Of a stretch of DNA of 41,443 nucleotides, positions 23,902 to 31,319 are shown piece by piece; the first letter of the stretch is position 1; every line of letters starts with the position of its first letter. Origin of the DNA: Burkholderiaceae bacterium (GTDB lineage Bacteria > Pseudomonadota > Gammaproteobacteria > Burkholderiales > Burkholderiaceae_C); contig JAGOPK010000018.1 of assembly GCA_017992055.1 (NCBI GenBank), positions 41,683 through 83,125 on the forward strand, read 5' to 3'. A program made the position numbers and the translations under genes. Below the pieces are notes generated by a model. It did no database searches. It was not told where the DNA came from and worked only from the letters and a program-made list of their open reading frames with translations.

Positions 23902-24834
23902 ATGAACGCCCTTCCTTCCCATGTGACCCTGGTCGAGGTCGGCCCGCGCGACGGCCTGCAGAACGAGAAGCAGCCGGTGGCCACCGCGCACAAGGTCGAG
24001 CTGGTGCAGCGGCTGCAGGCGGCCGGCCTGCGCGAGATCGAGGTCACCAGCTATGTCAGCCCCAAGTGGGTGCCGCAGATGGCCGACAACGCCGAGGTCA
24101 TGGCCGCCATCCAGCGCGCCCCCGGCGTGCGCTACAGCGTGCTGACGCCCAATCTGAAGGGGCTGGAGGCGGCGCTGGCCGGCGGCCCGTCCACGCGCCC
24201 GGACGAGATCGTGGTCTTCGGCGCGGCCAGCCAGGCCTTCAGCCAGAAGAACATCAACTGCAGTATCGAAGAGAGCATCGAGCGGTTTGCGCCGGTGGTG
24301 GCGGCCGCGCGCGAGGCCGGCATCAAGGTGCGCTCGGCGATCTCGTGTGCGCTGGGCTGCCCCTACCAGGGCGAGGTCACGCCCGACGAGGTCGAGCACC
24401 TGGTGCGGCTGTTCAAGGACATCGGCGTGCAGCACTGCGGCGTGGCCGACACCATCGGCGTGGGCACGCCCAGGCGCGTGCAGGCGGTGATGGAGCGGGC
24501 GCTGAAGCACTATCCGCTGGCCGAGGTCAGCGGCCATTTCCACGACACCTATGGCCAGGCCCTGGCCAACATCTACGCCTGCCTGGAGCTGGGCGTGCAC
24601 AACTTCGATGCCAGCGTTGCCGGCCTGGGCGGCTGTCCCTATGCCAAGGGCGCCACCGGCAACGTGGCCACCGAGGACGTGCTGTTCCTGCTGCAGGGCC
24701 TGGGCATAGACACCGGTATCGACCTCGACGCCCTGGTCGAGGCCGGCGGCTTCATCAGCGAGGTGCTGGGCCGGCCGCCGGTGTCGCGCGCCGGGCGTGC
24801 GCTGCTGACCAAGAAGGGCAGGGTGTTTGCATGA
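23902..24834 (+). CDS. liuE: Hydroxymethylglutaryl-CoA lyase
   Basis: 310 residues, a TIM-barrel HMGL-like enzyme. VTLVEVGPRDGLQNEKQPV gives the metal-binding Asp, EVTSYVSPKWVPQMAD is conserved, and SVAGLGGCPYAKGATGNVAT is the lyase signature with its catalytic Cys. HFHDTYGQALAN supplies the metal-ligand His pair. It splits HMG-CoA to acetoacetate and acetyl-CoA, the last step of leucine breakdown. Its stop overlaps the following ybaK-like start by ATGA. Confidence 0.96.
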   Translation: MNALPSHVTLVEVGPRDGLQNEKQPVATAHKVELVQRLQAAGLREIEVTSYVSPKWVPQMADNAEVMAAIQRAPGVRYSVLTPNLKGLEAALAGGPSTRPDEIVVFGAASQAFSQKNINCSIEESIERFAPVVAAAREAGIKVRSAISCALGCPYQGEVTPDEVEHLVRLFKDIGVQHCGVADTIGVGTPRRVQAVMERALKHYPLAEVSGHFHDTYGQALANIYACLELGVHNFDASVAGLGGCPYAKGATGNVATEDVLFLLQGLGIDTGIDLDALVEAGGFISEVLGRPPVSRAGRALLTKKGRVFA

Positions 24835-25346
24835 ACGCCATGGTGGGCGAGGACAGGCCGGAGGGCTTTCGCCGCGTTGCCGCGGCCCTGGCCGAGCGGG
24901 GTCATCCGCATGCGCCGCTGTGGCTGGAGGTGTCGGCGCGCACCTGCGCCGAGGCCGCCGAGGCCCTGGGCGTGGCCACCGGCCAGATCGCCAAGAGCGT
25001 GATCTTCCGCTCCAAGAGTGCTGGCCCGGGCGGCGAGCGTGCGGTGCTGGTGGTGACCAGCGGCGACCGGCGCGTGGACACGGCCAAGGTGGCGGCCCTG
25101 GTCGGCCCGGTGGGCCGTGCCGATGCCGACTTCGTCAAGGCGCGCACCGGCTTTTCCATCGGCGGCGTGTCGCCGCTGGCCCATGCCAGCGAGCCGCTGG
25201 TGCTGGTCGACCGCGAGCTGTTCCGCTTCGACGCCGTGTGGGCCGCGGCCGGCCATCCCAACGGCGTGTTCCGCGCCTCGCCCGACGAGCTGCTGGCCCT
25301 GACCGGCGCGCCGGCGGCCGACGTCACCGAGAGCGACGGCGCATGA
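24831..25346 (+). CDS. YbaK/EbsC-type aminoacyl-tRNA deacylase family protein
   Basis: 171 residues. The order WLEVSARTCAEAAEALGVAT, GQIAKSVIFRSKS, VDTAKVAALVG and GFSIGGVSPLAH is the YbaK/ProX editing fold, with the conserved Lys (IAKS) and the Gly-rich GGVSP loop. Members hydrolyse mischarged aminoacyl-tRNAs such as Cys-tRNA(Pro). Here it is translationally coupled to liuE and to the DUF1289 gene by ATGA overlaps. Confidence 0.88.
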   Translation: MNAMVGEDRPEGFRRVAAALAERGHPHAPLWLEVSARTCAEAAEALGVATGQIAKSVIFRSKSAGPGGERAVLVVTSGDRRVDTAKVAALVGPVGRADADFVKARTGFSIGGVSPLAHASEPLVLVDRELFRFDAVWAAAGHPNGVFRASPDELLALTGAPAADVTESDGA

Positions 25347-25573
25347 AGCCCGCCGCCCCCGGCGTGGCCAGCCCCTGCGTCAGCATCTGCCGCATGGACG
25401 CGGCCAGCGGCTGGTGCGAGGGCTGCTTGCGCACGCTGGACGAGATCGCCGGCTGGAGCCGCATGGACGACGCTGCCAAGCGCGCCGTCTGGCAGCTGCT
25501 GCCCGAGCGCCGCCGCGCCTGGCGCCAGCGCAGCGCCAGCGCGCCGGCGCCGCGGCCGGAGGCCGGGCCATGA
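25343..25573 (+). CDS. DUF1289 small Cys-motif protein
   Basis: 76 residues. Cys12, Cys16, Cys25 and Cys28 (SPCVSICRMD, GWCEGCLRTLDEIAGW) form the DUF1289 four-cysteine motif, likely metal-binding. Its function is unknown. Overlaps both neighbours by ATGA. Confidence 0.9.
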   Translation: MKPAAPGVASPCVSICRMDAASGWCEGCLRTLDEIAGWSRMDDAAKRAVWQLLPERRRAWRQRSASAPAPRPEAGP

Positions 25574-26217
25574 GGCAGATCGACTTCCACTTCGACGTCA
25601 TCTCGCCCTATGCCTGGCTGGCCTTTGCGCGCCTGCCGGAAAGCCTGGCCGGGCACAGCGTGGTCGTGCACCACCGGCCGCTGCTGCTGGCCGGCCTGCT
25701 CACGCACTGGGGCCAGAAGGGCCCGGCCGAGATCGTGCCCAAGCGCGCCTGGACCTACCGCCAGGTGGCCTGGCTGGCGGCCCAGCAGGGCACGCCGCTG
25801 CAGCTGCCGCGGCCGCACCCGTTCAATCCGCTGGCGCTGCAGCGTCTGGCCCTGGCCTGTGCGCCGGCCGGCGGTGCGCCAGGGCGGCAGGTGGTGGAGC
25901 GGCTGTTCCGCCATGTCTGGTGCCGCGACGGCGCCGATCCCAACCAGCCGCAGGCGCTGGCCGAGCTGGTGGCCGAGCTGGCGCCGCAGCGCGATCCGGC
26001 CGGCGCCGAGGTCAAGGCCGAGCTGCGCGCGGCCACCGAGGCGGCGGCCGCGGCCGGCGTGTTCGGCGTGCCGACCCTGGTCTGCGAAGGCCGGGCGTTT
26101 TTCGGCCAGGACGCGCTGCCCATGCTGCGTGCCCACCTCGACGGCGAGGCCTGGTTTGCCGGTCCGGCCTGGGACGAGGCCGGCCAGCAGCCGGCCGGCG
26201 TGCAGCGCGCTGGCTGA
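25570..26217 (+). CDS. 2-hydroxychromene-2-carboxylate isomerase family protein (DsbA-like fold)
   Basis: 215 residues. The start IDFHFDVISPYAWLAFARLP, with the Ser of SPYAWL at the glutathione-activating place, and the ending AAAAGVFGVPTLVCEGRAFF, with the cis-Pro loop, are typical of the kappa-GST / HCCA isomerase family. These enzymes isomerise aromatic breakdown intermediates with glutathione. No aromatic pathway genes are nearby, so the real substrate is open. Last gene of the rightward string starting at liuE. Confidence 0.87.
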   Translation: MRQIDFHFDVISPYAWLAFARLPESLAGHSVVVHHRPLLLAGLLTHWGQKGPAEIVPKRAWTYRQVAWLAAQQGTPLQLPRPHPFNPLALQRLALACAPAGGAPGRQVVERLFRHVWCRDGADPNQPQALAELVAELAPQRDPAGAEVKAELRAATEAAAAAGVFGVPTLVCEGRAFFGQDALPMLRAHLDGEAWFAGPAWDEAGQQPAGVQRAG

Positions 26218-26292
26218 CGGCTGCGGCCCGCACACACCGCGGCTGCAGGGCCGGGGTTTTCCCGTGAACAGGCCGCGACTCTCACATCCTGA

Positions 26293-26334
26293 AACAGAAG
26301 CTCCGGGTTCGACCTGAATTTGTCAGCTTCTGTT
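26293..26334. promoter_or_regulatory. 10-bp perfect inverted repeat upstream of the MHS transporter
   Basis: AACAGAAGCT (26293-26302) and AGCTTCTGTT (26325-26334) are separated by 22 bp. This is a candidate operator or mRNA stem, 95 bp before the transporter start. No clear -35/-10 pair was found in 26218-26428. Confidence 0.45.
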
Positions 26335-26428
26335 GGCTAGGCGTCAGAAATCGGTCAGTGGCGGCTCCGACAGTCCGCGCCATGCGGCACCGGTGGGTGC
26401 AGCAGTTCCTCGGACAAGGAGACCCATC

Positions 26429-28099
26429 TTGGCAGCAGCCACACCCATGACCAAAGAGGAGAAGAAGGTCATCTTCGCCTCCTCGCTAGGCACCGTTTTC
26501 GAGTGGTACGACTTCTACCTGTACGGATCGCTGGCGGCCATCATCGCCAAGCAGTTCTTCTCGGGCCTGGACCCGTCGGCGGCCTTCATCTTTGCGCTGC
26601 TGGCCTTTGCCGCGGGCTTCATCGTGCGGCCTTTCGGCGCGCTGGTGTTCGGCCGCCTGGGCGACATGATCGGCCGCAAGTACACCTTCCTGGTGACCAT
26701 CCTGATCATGGGCCTGTCGACCTTCATCGTCGGCATCCTGCCCAACTACGCCTCCATCGGCGTGGCCGCGCCGGTGATCCTGATCGCGCTGCGCATGCTG
26801 CAGGGCCTGGCCCTGGGCGGTGAATACGGCGGTGCCGCCACCTATGTGGCCGAGCATGCGCCGCATGGCCGCCGCGGTGCCTACACGGCCTGGATCCAGA
26901 CCACGGCGACGCTGGGCCTGTTCCTGTCGCTGATGGTGATCCTGGGCACGCGCACGCTGATCGGCGAAACCGCCTTCGGCGACTGGGGCTGGCGCGTGCC
27001 GTTCATCGTCTCGATCCTGCTGCTGGGCATCAGCGTGTGGATCCGGCTGTCGATGAACGAGTCGCCGGCCTTCAAGAAGATGAAGGAAGAGGGCAAGGTC
27101 TCGAAGGCGCCGCTGTCCGAGTCCTTCGGCCAGTGGAAGAACCTGAAGATCGTGATCCTGGCGCTGTTCGGCCTGGTGGCCGGCCAGGCCGTGGTCTGGT
27201 ACTCGGGCCAGTTCTATGCGCTGTTCTTCCTGGCCAATGTGCTCAAGGTCGACGGCCCCACCGCCAACATCCTGGTGGCGGTGTCGCTGATCATCGGCAC
27301 GCCGTTCTTCGTGGTGTTCGGCTCGCTGTCCGACCGGATCGGCCGCAAGCCCATCATCATGGCCGGCCTGGCCCTGGCCATCGTCACCTACTTCCCGCTG
27401 TTCACCGCGCTGACCAATGCCGCCAACCCCAAGCTGGCGGCCGCGCAGCAGAACGCCAAGGTGGTGGTGACGGCCGCTGCCGGTGACTGCTCGTTCCAGG
27501 GCAACCCGGTGGCGCGCGAGATCGACTTCACCAAGTCCTGCGACATCGCCAAGCGCTACCTGGCCCAGCAGTCGGTGAGCTACACCAACGCCACCGCGCC
27601 GGCCGCCGGCCCGGCCGTGGTGCAGATCGGCGACAAGAGCATCACCGCCCCGGTGGCCACGGTGGTCAACCTGAAGTTCGACGAGGCCAGCACCAAGGCC
27701 ATCGCCGCCTTCAAGAAGGACGTCAGCGATGCGCTGAAGGCCGCCGGCTACCCGGCCAAGGCCGACCCCATCGTGCCGCTGTCGGCGGCCTGGTGGAAGA
27801 TCGTGGTCATCCTGTCGATCCTGGTGATCTACGTGACCATGGTCTACGGCCCGATCGCCGCGATGCTGGTGGAGCTGTTCCCCACCCGCATCCGCTACAC
27901 CTCGATGAGCCTGCCGTACCACATCGGCAACGGCTGGTTCGGCGGCCTGATGCCGACCATCGCCTTCGCCATGGTGGCCTCCAACGGCGACATGTACTAC
28001 GGCCTGTGGTACCCGATCGTGATCGCCTCGATCACGCTGGTCATCGGCCTGCTGTTCGTCAAGGAAACCAAGGACGTGGACATCTACGCCCGCGACTGA
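26429..28099 (+). CDS. MFS transporter, metabolite:H+ symporter (MHS) family
   Basis: 556 residues from a TTG start. AAGGAG (26416-26421) sits 7 nt before TTG, while the first ATG (26447) is too far away. FASSLGTVFEWYDFYLYGSL is the MHS-family first helix; GRLGDMIGRKYTFL and SDRIGRKPIIM are the two MFS loop motifs, and LGGEYGGAATYVAEHAP is the conserved TM4-5 part. Twelve helices are predicted. A soluble insert of about 120 residues (about 334-454), with two Cys, lies in a late loop before WWKIVVILSILVIY. Substrates of MHS members include proline/betaine, citrate and 2-oxoglutarate; this one is undefined. Confidence 0.92.
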   Translation: MAAATPMTKEEKKVIFASSLGTVFEWYDFYLYGSLAAIIAKQFFSGLDPSAAFIFALLAFAAGFIVRPFGALVFGRLGDMIGRKYTFLVTILIMGLSTFIVGILPNYASIGVAAPVILIALRMLQGLALGGEYGGAATYVAEHAPHGRRGAYTAWIQTTATLGLFLSLMVILGTRTLIGETAFGDWGWRVPFIVSILLLGISVWIRLSMNESPAFKKMKEEGKVSKAPLSESFGQWKNLKIVILALFGLVAGQAVVWYSGQFYALFFLANVLKVDGPTANILVAVSLIIGTPFFVVFGSLSDRIGRKPIIMAGLALAIVTYFPLFTALTNAANPKLAAAQQNAKVVVTAAAGDCSFQGNPVAREIDFTKSCDIAKRYLAQQSVSYTNATAPAAGPAVVQIGDKSITAPVATVVNLKFDEASTKAIAAFKKDVSDALKAAGYPAKADPIVPLSAAWWKIVVILSILVIYVTMVYGPIAAMLVELFPTRIRYTSMSLPYHIGNGWFGGLMPTIAFAMVASNGDMYYGLWYPIVIASITLVIGLLFVKETKDVDIYARD

Positions 28100-28109
28100 T
28101 GCCGCGCCT

Positions 28110-28168
28110 GCGGCCGGTGCCTGCACCGGCCGCGGCAGCGCAGCCCAGCGGCCGCCCCGGGGCGGCCG
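28110..28168 (+). terminator. Two consecutive strong hairpins after the transporter gene
   Basis: GCGGCCGGTGC-CT-GCACCGGCCGC (28110-28133, 11-bp stem) and the perfect palindrome CGGCCGCCCC/GGGGCGGCCG (28149-28168), then TTGCATTTGG. The second hairpin, with T-rich sequence after it, is the likelier terminator. Confidence 0.6.
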
Positions 28169-28266
28169 TTGCATTTGGTGGCGGCGGTTTGCAAGTGCCC
28201 TGTCAGCCCGGCAGGCCAGCATGCCGGGCGCACCGTTCCCTGTTCTTCTTCCTGGAATCACACACC

Positions 28267-28464
28267 ATGTGGAAACTGATCCTCGGCTTCATCGTCTTCG
28301 CCGGCCTGGCGCTGTTCATCCTCAGCAAGAGCGGCGGCGACATCGACATGAGCGGCGAGAAGCATGGCATCGAGTCGCACGATGCCCCGGCCAGCGCTCC
28401 CGCCAGCGCGCCCGCCAGTGCGCCTGCCAGCGCTCCCGCTGCGGCCTCGGCCGCCTCCAGCTGA
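28267..28464 (+). CDS. Small membrane-anchored protein with Ala-Pro-Ala-Ser repeats
   Basis: 65 residues. One transmembrane helix (WKLILGFIVFAGLALFIL, 2-19), then SKSGGDIDMSGEKHG and a low-complexity tail of four APAS units. Similar short proteins occur beside transporters in Burkholderiales, but I know no function. CDS status is supported by an N-in hydrophobic start and consistent codon use; it is between the MHS transporter and a universal stress protein. Confidence 0.65.
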   Translation: MWKLILGFIVFAGLALFILSKSGGDIDMSGEKHGIESHDAPASAPASAPASAPASAPAAASAASS

Positions 28465-28488
28465 GCCCGGCGCGGCCCTGTCGCCGGA

Positions 28489-28504
28489 GTTGACCAAGGT
28501 CAAC
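28489..28504. promoter_or_regulatory. FNR/Anr/Dnr-type operator upstream of the universal stress gene
   Basis: GTTGACC-AA-GGTCAAC is a perfect dyad containing TTGAC-N4-GTCAA, close to the FNR-family consensus TTGAT-N4-ATCAA. A TACAGT -10 box is at 28527-28532. With a start near 28538 the dyad centre (28496.5) falls at -41.5, the class II activator position. Confidence 0.7.
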
Positions 28505-28526
28505 CCGCGCCGGCCGGGCCCAGGCC

Positions 28527-28532
28527 TACAGT
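28527..28532 (+). promoter_or_regulatory. -10 box (TACAGT) of the universal stress protein gene
   Basis: It lies 22 bp after the dyad. No -35 hexamer is needed at class II FNR promoters. The leader would be about 26 nt. Confidence 0.55.
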
Positions 28533-28563
28533 GCGGACATCCCCCCCAAGACGAGAGTCCACG

Positions 28564-29007
28564 ATGTTCCGCAACCTGTTCGTGCCGGTCGACGGCAGCG
28601 CCCTGTCCGAGCGTGCGATGGAGGCCAGCATCACGCTGGCCAAGCAGCTGGGCGCCGCGATCACCGGCTTCATCGTCGAGCCCGATGTGCCGCTGCCCAC
28701 GCCGGGCACGCAGATGTCGCAGTACGAGCGCTCGACCGAGGCCCACATCGAGCGCACCGACGGCCATGCGCGCAAGCTGCTGACGGCCTTCGAGTTGCGC
28801 GCCGCCGAGGCTGGCGTGCCCTTCAGCGGCCTGCATGCCCGCACCGGCGCGGTCGATCAGGCCATCGTCGAGCAGGCCGAAAGCTCGGGCGCCGACATGA
28901 TCGTGATGGTCACGCACGGCCGCGGCAAGTTCGGCGAGCTGCTGTTCGGCTCGCACACCAAGAACGTGCTGGCGCAGACCAAGCTGCCGCTGCTGGTGCT
29001 GCACTGA
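28564..29007 (+). CDS. Universal stress protein (UspA family)
   Basis: 147 residues. The start MFRNLFVPVDGSALSERAME and the C-terminal HGRGKFGELLFGSHTKNVL give the ATP-binding G-x2-G-x9-G-S pattern. It is cytoplasmic and thought to help survival in stress or low oxygen. The preceding FNR/Anr-type promoter suggests induction on oxygen limitation. Confidence 0.94.
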   Translation: MFRNLFVPVDGSALSERAMEASITLAKQLGAAITGFIVEPDVPLPTPGTQMSQYERSTEAHIERTDGHARKLLTAFELRAAEAGVPFSGLHARTGAVDQAIVEQAESSGADMIVMVTHGRGKFGELLFGSHTKNVLAQTKLPLLVLH

Positions 29008-29028
29008 GCCGGCGGTCCGGCCCGGGGC

Positions 29029-29901
29029 TCAGGGCGCTGGCAGGTCCAGCGCCATGCCCTGCACCGACAGCTTCAGGCTCAGCGTGGACAGCGCCTCGGC
29101 GCTGCTGGCCATGGGCGCCTCCTGCCATTGCAGCAGCCGGCAGCCGGCCAGCGTGATGCCGGCCAGGCGCTTCTTCAGCGTGCTGTCCAGCAGGTCGATG
29201 GCCAGGTCCAGCGCCGGCGGTGCCTTGCCGGGCTGGGCCAGGTGCGCCTGGCGCCAGGCCTGCAGCGGCTCGCGGGCGCGTCCGGCCAGCACCAGGCCCA
29301 GCGGGCCCAGGCGCAGCAGGTCGGGGCCCGGCCGGCGCCGGCCCGTCGGCGGCGGCGCCGGCTCGCATTGCAGCAGCGGCAGTTCCACCCGCTGCACCAG
29401 TTCATTGGCTGCCGGCAGCCCGCTGAGGCGGTAGTTGGCGGCCGTCAGGCCGGCGCGCGGCGCGGCCTGCAGCTTGATCGGCTGGCCGTCGCCGGCCTCG
29501 TCGCGCCAGCTGGCGGCCTGCCATTGCAGGGCCATGCGCAGCGGCGTGCGGCCCTCGCTGGCGTCCAGCGGGCCCAGCTCCAGCCGCGTCAGCAGTGCCG
29601 CATCGAAGCCCAGGCGCCGGCGAAGCTTGTGGTTCTGGTCGGCGATCAGCAGCTCGCCCTGCGGCTGGCGGGGCTGGCCGGCGCAGGCCTGGCTGAGCCA
29701 GCGGGCCAGCGCCGTGCCGCGGGGCAGCGGGCCGCTGGCCGACAGCGGGCCGTGCCGGACCTGCCAGCCCGCGCCATCGGCCCGGGCCGGCCAGTCGAGC
29801 TCCAGCACCGGCGGCTGGGCGCTGCCCAGCGGCTCGGCGGCGCCATCGGCCAGGCTCAGGGCCAGTTGGCTGCGTGAAACCGTCTTGGAGGCTGTGGCCA
29901 T
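29029..29901 (-). CDS. Uncharacterised protein with an internal duplication
   Basis: 290 residues, no signal peptide or membrane segment. Residues about 65-135 and about 215-285 look like two copies of one domain: a W-x-Q-A helix, then a beta run (LLIADQNHKLRRRLGFDAAL versus AIDLLDSTLKKRLAGITLAG), then another long beta strand. The general pattern (helix, then D...K..R.L, then LDA-like turn, then paired strands) reminds me of phage T4 gp19-like tail-tube domains, but this is weak. No contractile-system genes are near. It follows a membrane-anchored gene at 29978 on the same strand. Confidence 0.6.
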   Translation of the reverse strand: MATASKTVSRSQLALSLADGAAEPLGSAQPPVLELDWPARADGAGWQVRHGPLSASGPLPRGTALARWLSQACAGQPRQPQGELLIADQNHKLRRRLGFDAALLTRLELGPLDASEGRTPLRMALQWQAASWRDEAGDGQPIKLQAAPRAGLTAANYRLSGLPAANELVQRVELPLLQCEPAPPPTGRRRPGPDLLRLGPLGLVLAGRAREPLQAWRQAHLAQPGKAPPALDLAIDLLDSTLKKRLAGITLAGCRLLQWQEAPMASSAEALSTLSLKLSVQGMALDLPAP

Positions 29902-29921
29902 GGTGCGGGCCGGGCGGTGCC

Positions 29922-29945
29922 GGCGTCTCGGAGGTCGAGACCGCC
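29922..29945. terminator. Stem-loop between two leftward uncharacterised genes
   Basis: GGCGTCTCG, loop GAGGT, CGAGA-c-CGCC: a 9-bp stem with one bulge. It is after the stop of the 29978-31285 gene and before the ATG of the 29029-29901 gene. No T run. Confidence 0.35.
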
Positions 29946-29977
29946 AGCCTAGCGGCGGCCCCGTGCCACGCCCACCC

Positions 29978-31285
29978 CTAGCGCAGCGCCAGCAGCGGCA
30001 GGCGGTCCAGCCGGGCCTCGATGACCGCCATCACGTCGCGGTAGGCGGGGGCGCCGACGCCGCCAAAACGGCGCTGGAACTCGCGCTCGGGCATGAACTC
30101 GGGCAGATCGTCCACCGGCGGCAGCAACTCGCCTTCCTGCACGCCGGCGGCCAGGCGCTGCTGCAGCGCCGCGGCATCGCCGACCAGGCGGCGGCCGAAG
30201 CGGGTGCCGGCGCGGTCGGCCGCCAGGTCGTTGAAGCTGAAGCCCGAGCCGCCGCGCGAATCAGCCACCTCCTTGTACACGCCCACCGCATCGGCCAGTG
30301 GATTGCCGGCCTCGGCGGCGACCACCGCCGAGACCAGGAAGTGCATCGGCAGGTCGCCGCGGCCCTGCAGCGTCAGCCGCAGCGGCCGCACCGCGCTCCA
30401 CTGGCGCGAGGCCGGCGCCAGCCGCGACAGGGCGCTGGGGTGCACGCTGAGCAGGGTCAGCGCCAGCAGGGCGGCGCGGTTCTCGCGCGCCGCCGGCTGG
30501 CCCTGGGCGCTGCGCTGGGCGGCCAGCGCAAACAGCGAGGGCAGCACCTCGGCCAGCGACAGGCCCCGCGCCGCCTGGCGCGGCGTGCCCAGGCCGGCGA
30601 TGTGGCGCACATAGGGCTCCAGCCGCGCCTGCTCGTCGCGTGGCAGCAGGCTGTCGGCCAGCAGCTGGTCGCCATTGGCGGGCCAGGCAAAGGCCACCAC
30701 CACCAGCTGCGGCGTGAACTGCACGCGGCTGATCATGCGCTGCGCCAGCTCGCCCTGCTGCTGCAGCTCCAGCGCCGGCAGCAGCAGGGGCAGGGCGCGC
30801 TCGGCCAGCCAGGACGGCAGCGGCAGGCGGCCGATGTGCAGGCGCTCGATCTCGGGCAGCGTGGCGGTCTCGTGCAAGGTGGCGTCGATGTTGAACCAGC
30901 CGTCCAGCCCCAGGCGCTGCAGTGGCGAGGCCAGGCTGGCCTGCAGTCGCGCCCGGCCCGGGCCCAGGTCCACGCGCAGCCGCGGCGGCGGCAGGCGGGT
31001 GAAGCGCCGCGTAGCCTGGTCGGACAGCAGCACCAGGTCGCGTGGCGTCAGCGCGATGGCCCGCGTGGTGCCGGGCGTGCTGTGGCCGGGCCGGTGCTGC
31101 TCCAGCAGGCGCTTGGCGCGCTCGATGTCCTGCCATTGCGGCATCGCCTGCTCGGGCAGGCGCGGGCGGGCGTCGAGGGCCAGCCACAGCATCAGCGCCG
31201 CGGCCAGCAGCAGCGGCAGCAGCAGGGCGGGCAACAGCAGCAGCAGGCGCACGCGACCGTGCGGCACAAGGGTCAACCGGGGCAT
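29978..31285 (-). CDS. Uncharacterised membrane-anchored periplasmic protein
   Basis: 435 residues from the ATG; a GTG 18 bp earlier is an alternative start. After a short basic N-terminus comes one long Leu-rich helix (LLLLLPALLLPLLLAAALML), then a periplasmic part with no further membrane spans. The C-terminus has HFLVSAVVAAEAGNPLADAV and FSFNDLAADRAGTRFGRRL, which I take to be the conserved core of a family of unknown function. The stop of the carboxylase gene upstream is 34 bp from this start, so both are probably co-transcribed. Confidence 0.75.
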   Translation of the reverse strand: MPRLTLVPHGRVRLLLLLPALLLPLLLAAALMLWLALDARPRLPEQAMPQWQDIERAKRLLEQHRPGHSTPGTTRAIALTPRDLVLLSDQATRRFTRLPPPRLRVDLGPGRARLQASLASPLQRLGLDGWFNIDATLHETATLPEIERLHIGRLPLPSWLAERALPLLLPALELQQQGELAQRMISRVQFTPQLVVVAFAWPANGDQLLADSLLPRDEQARLEPYVRHIAGLGTPRQAARGLSLAEVLPSLFALAAQRSAQGQPAARENRAALLALTLLSVHPSALSRLAPASRQWSAVRPLRLTLQGRGDLPMHFLVSAVVAAEAGNPLADAVGVYKEVADSRGGSGFSFNDLAADRAGTRFGRRLVGDAAALQQRLAAGVQEGELLPPVDDLPEFMPEREFQRRFGGVGAPAYRDVMAVIEARLDRLPLLALR

Positions 31286-31319
31286 GGGCGCGCAGTCTGC
31301 CACTGCGCCGTGGCGGCGA

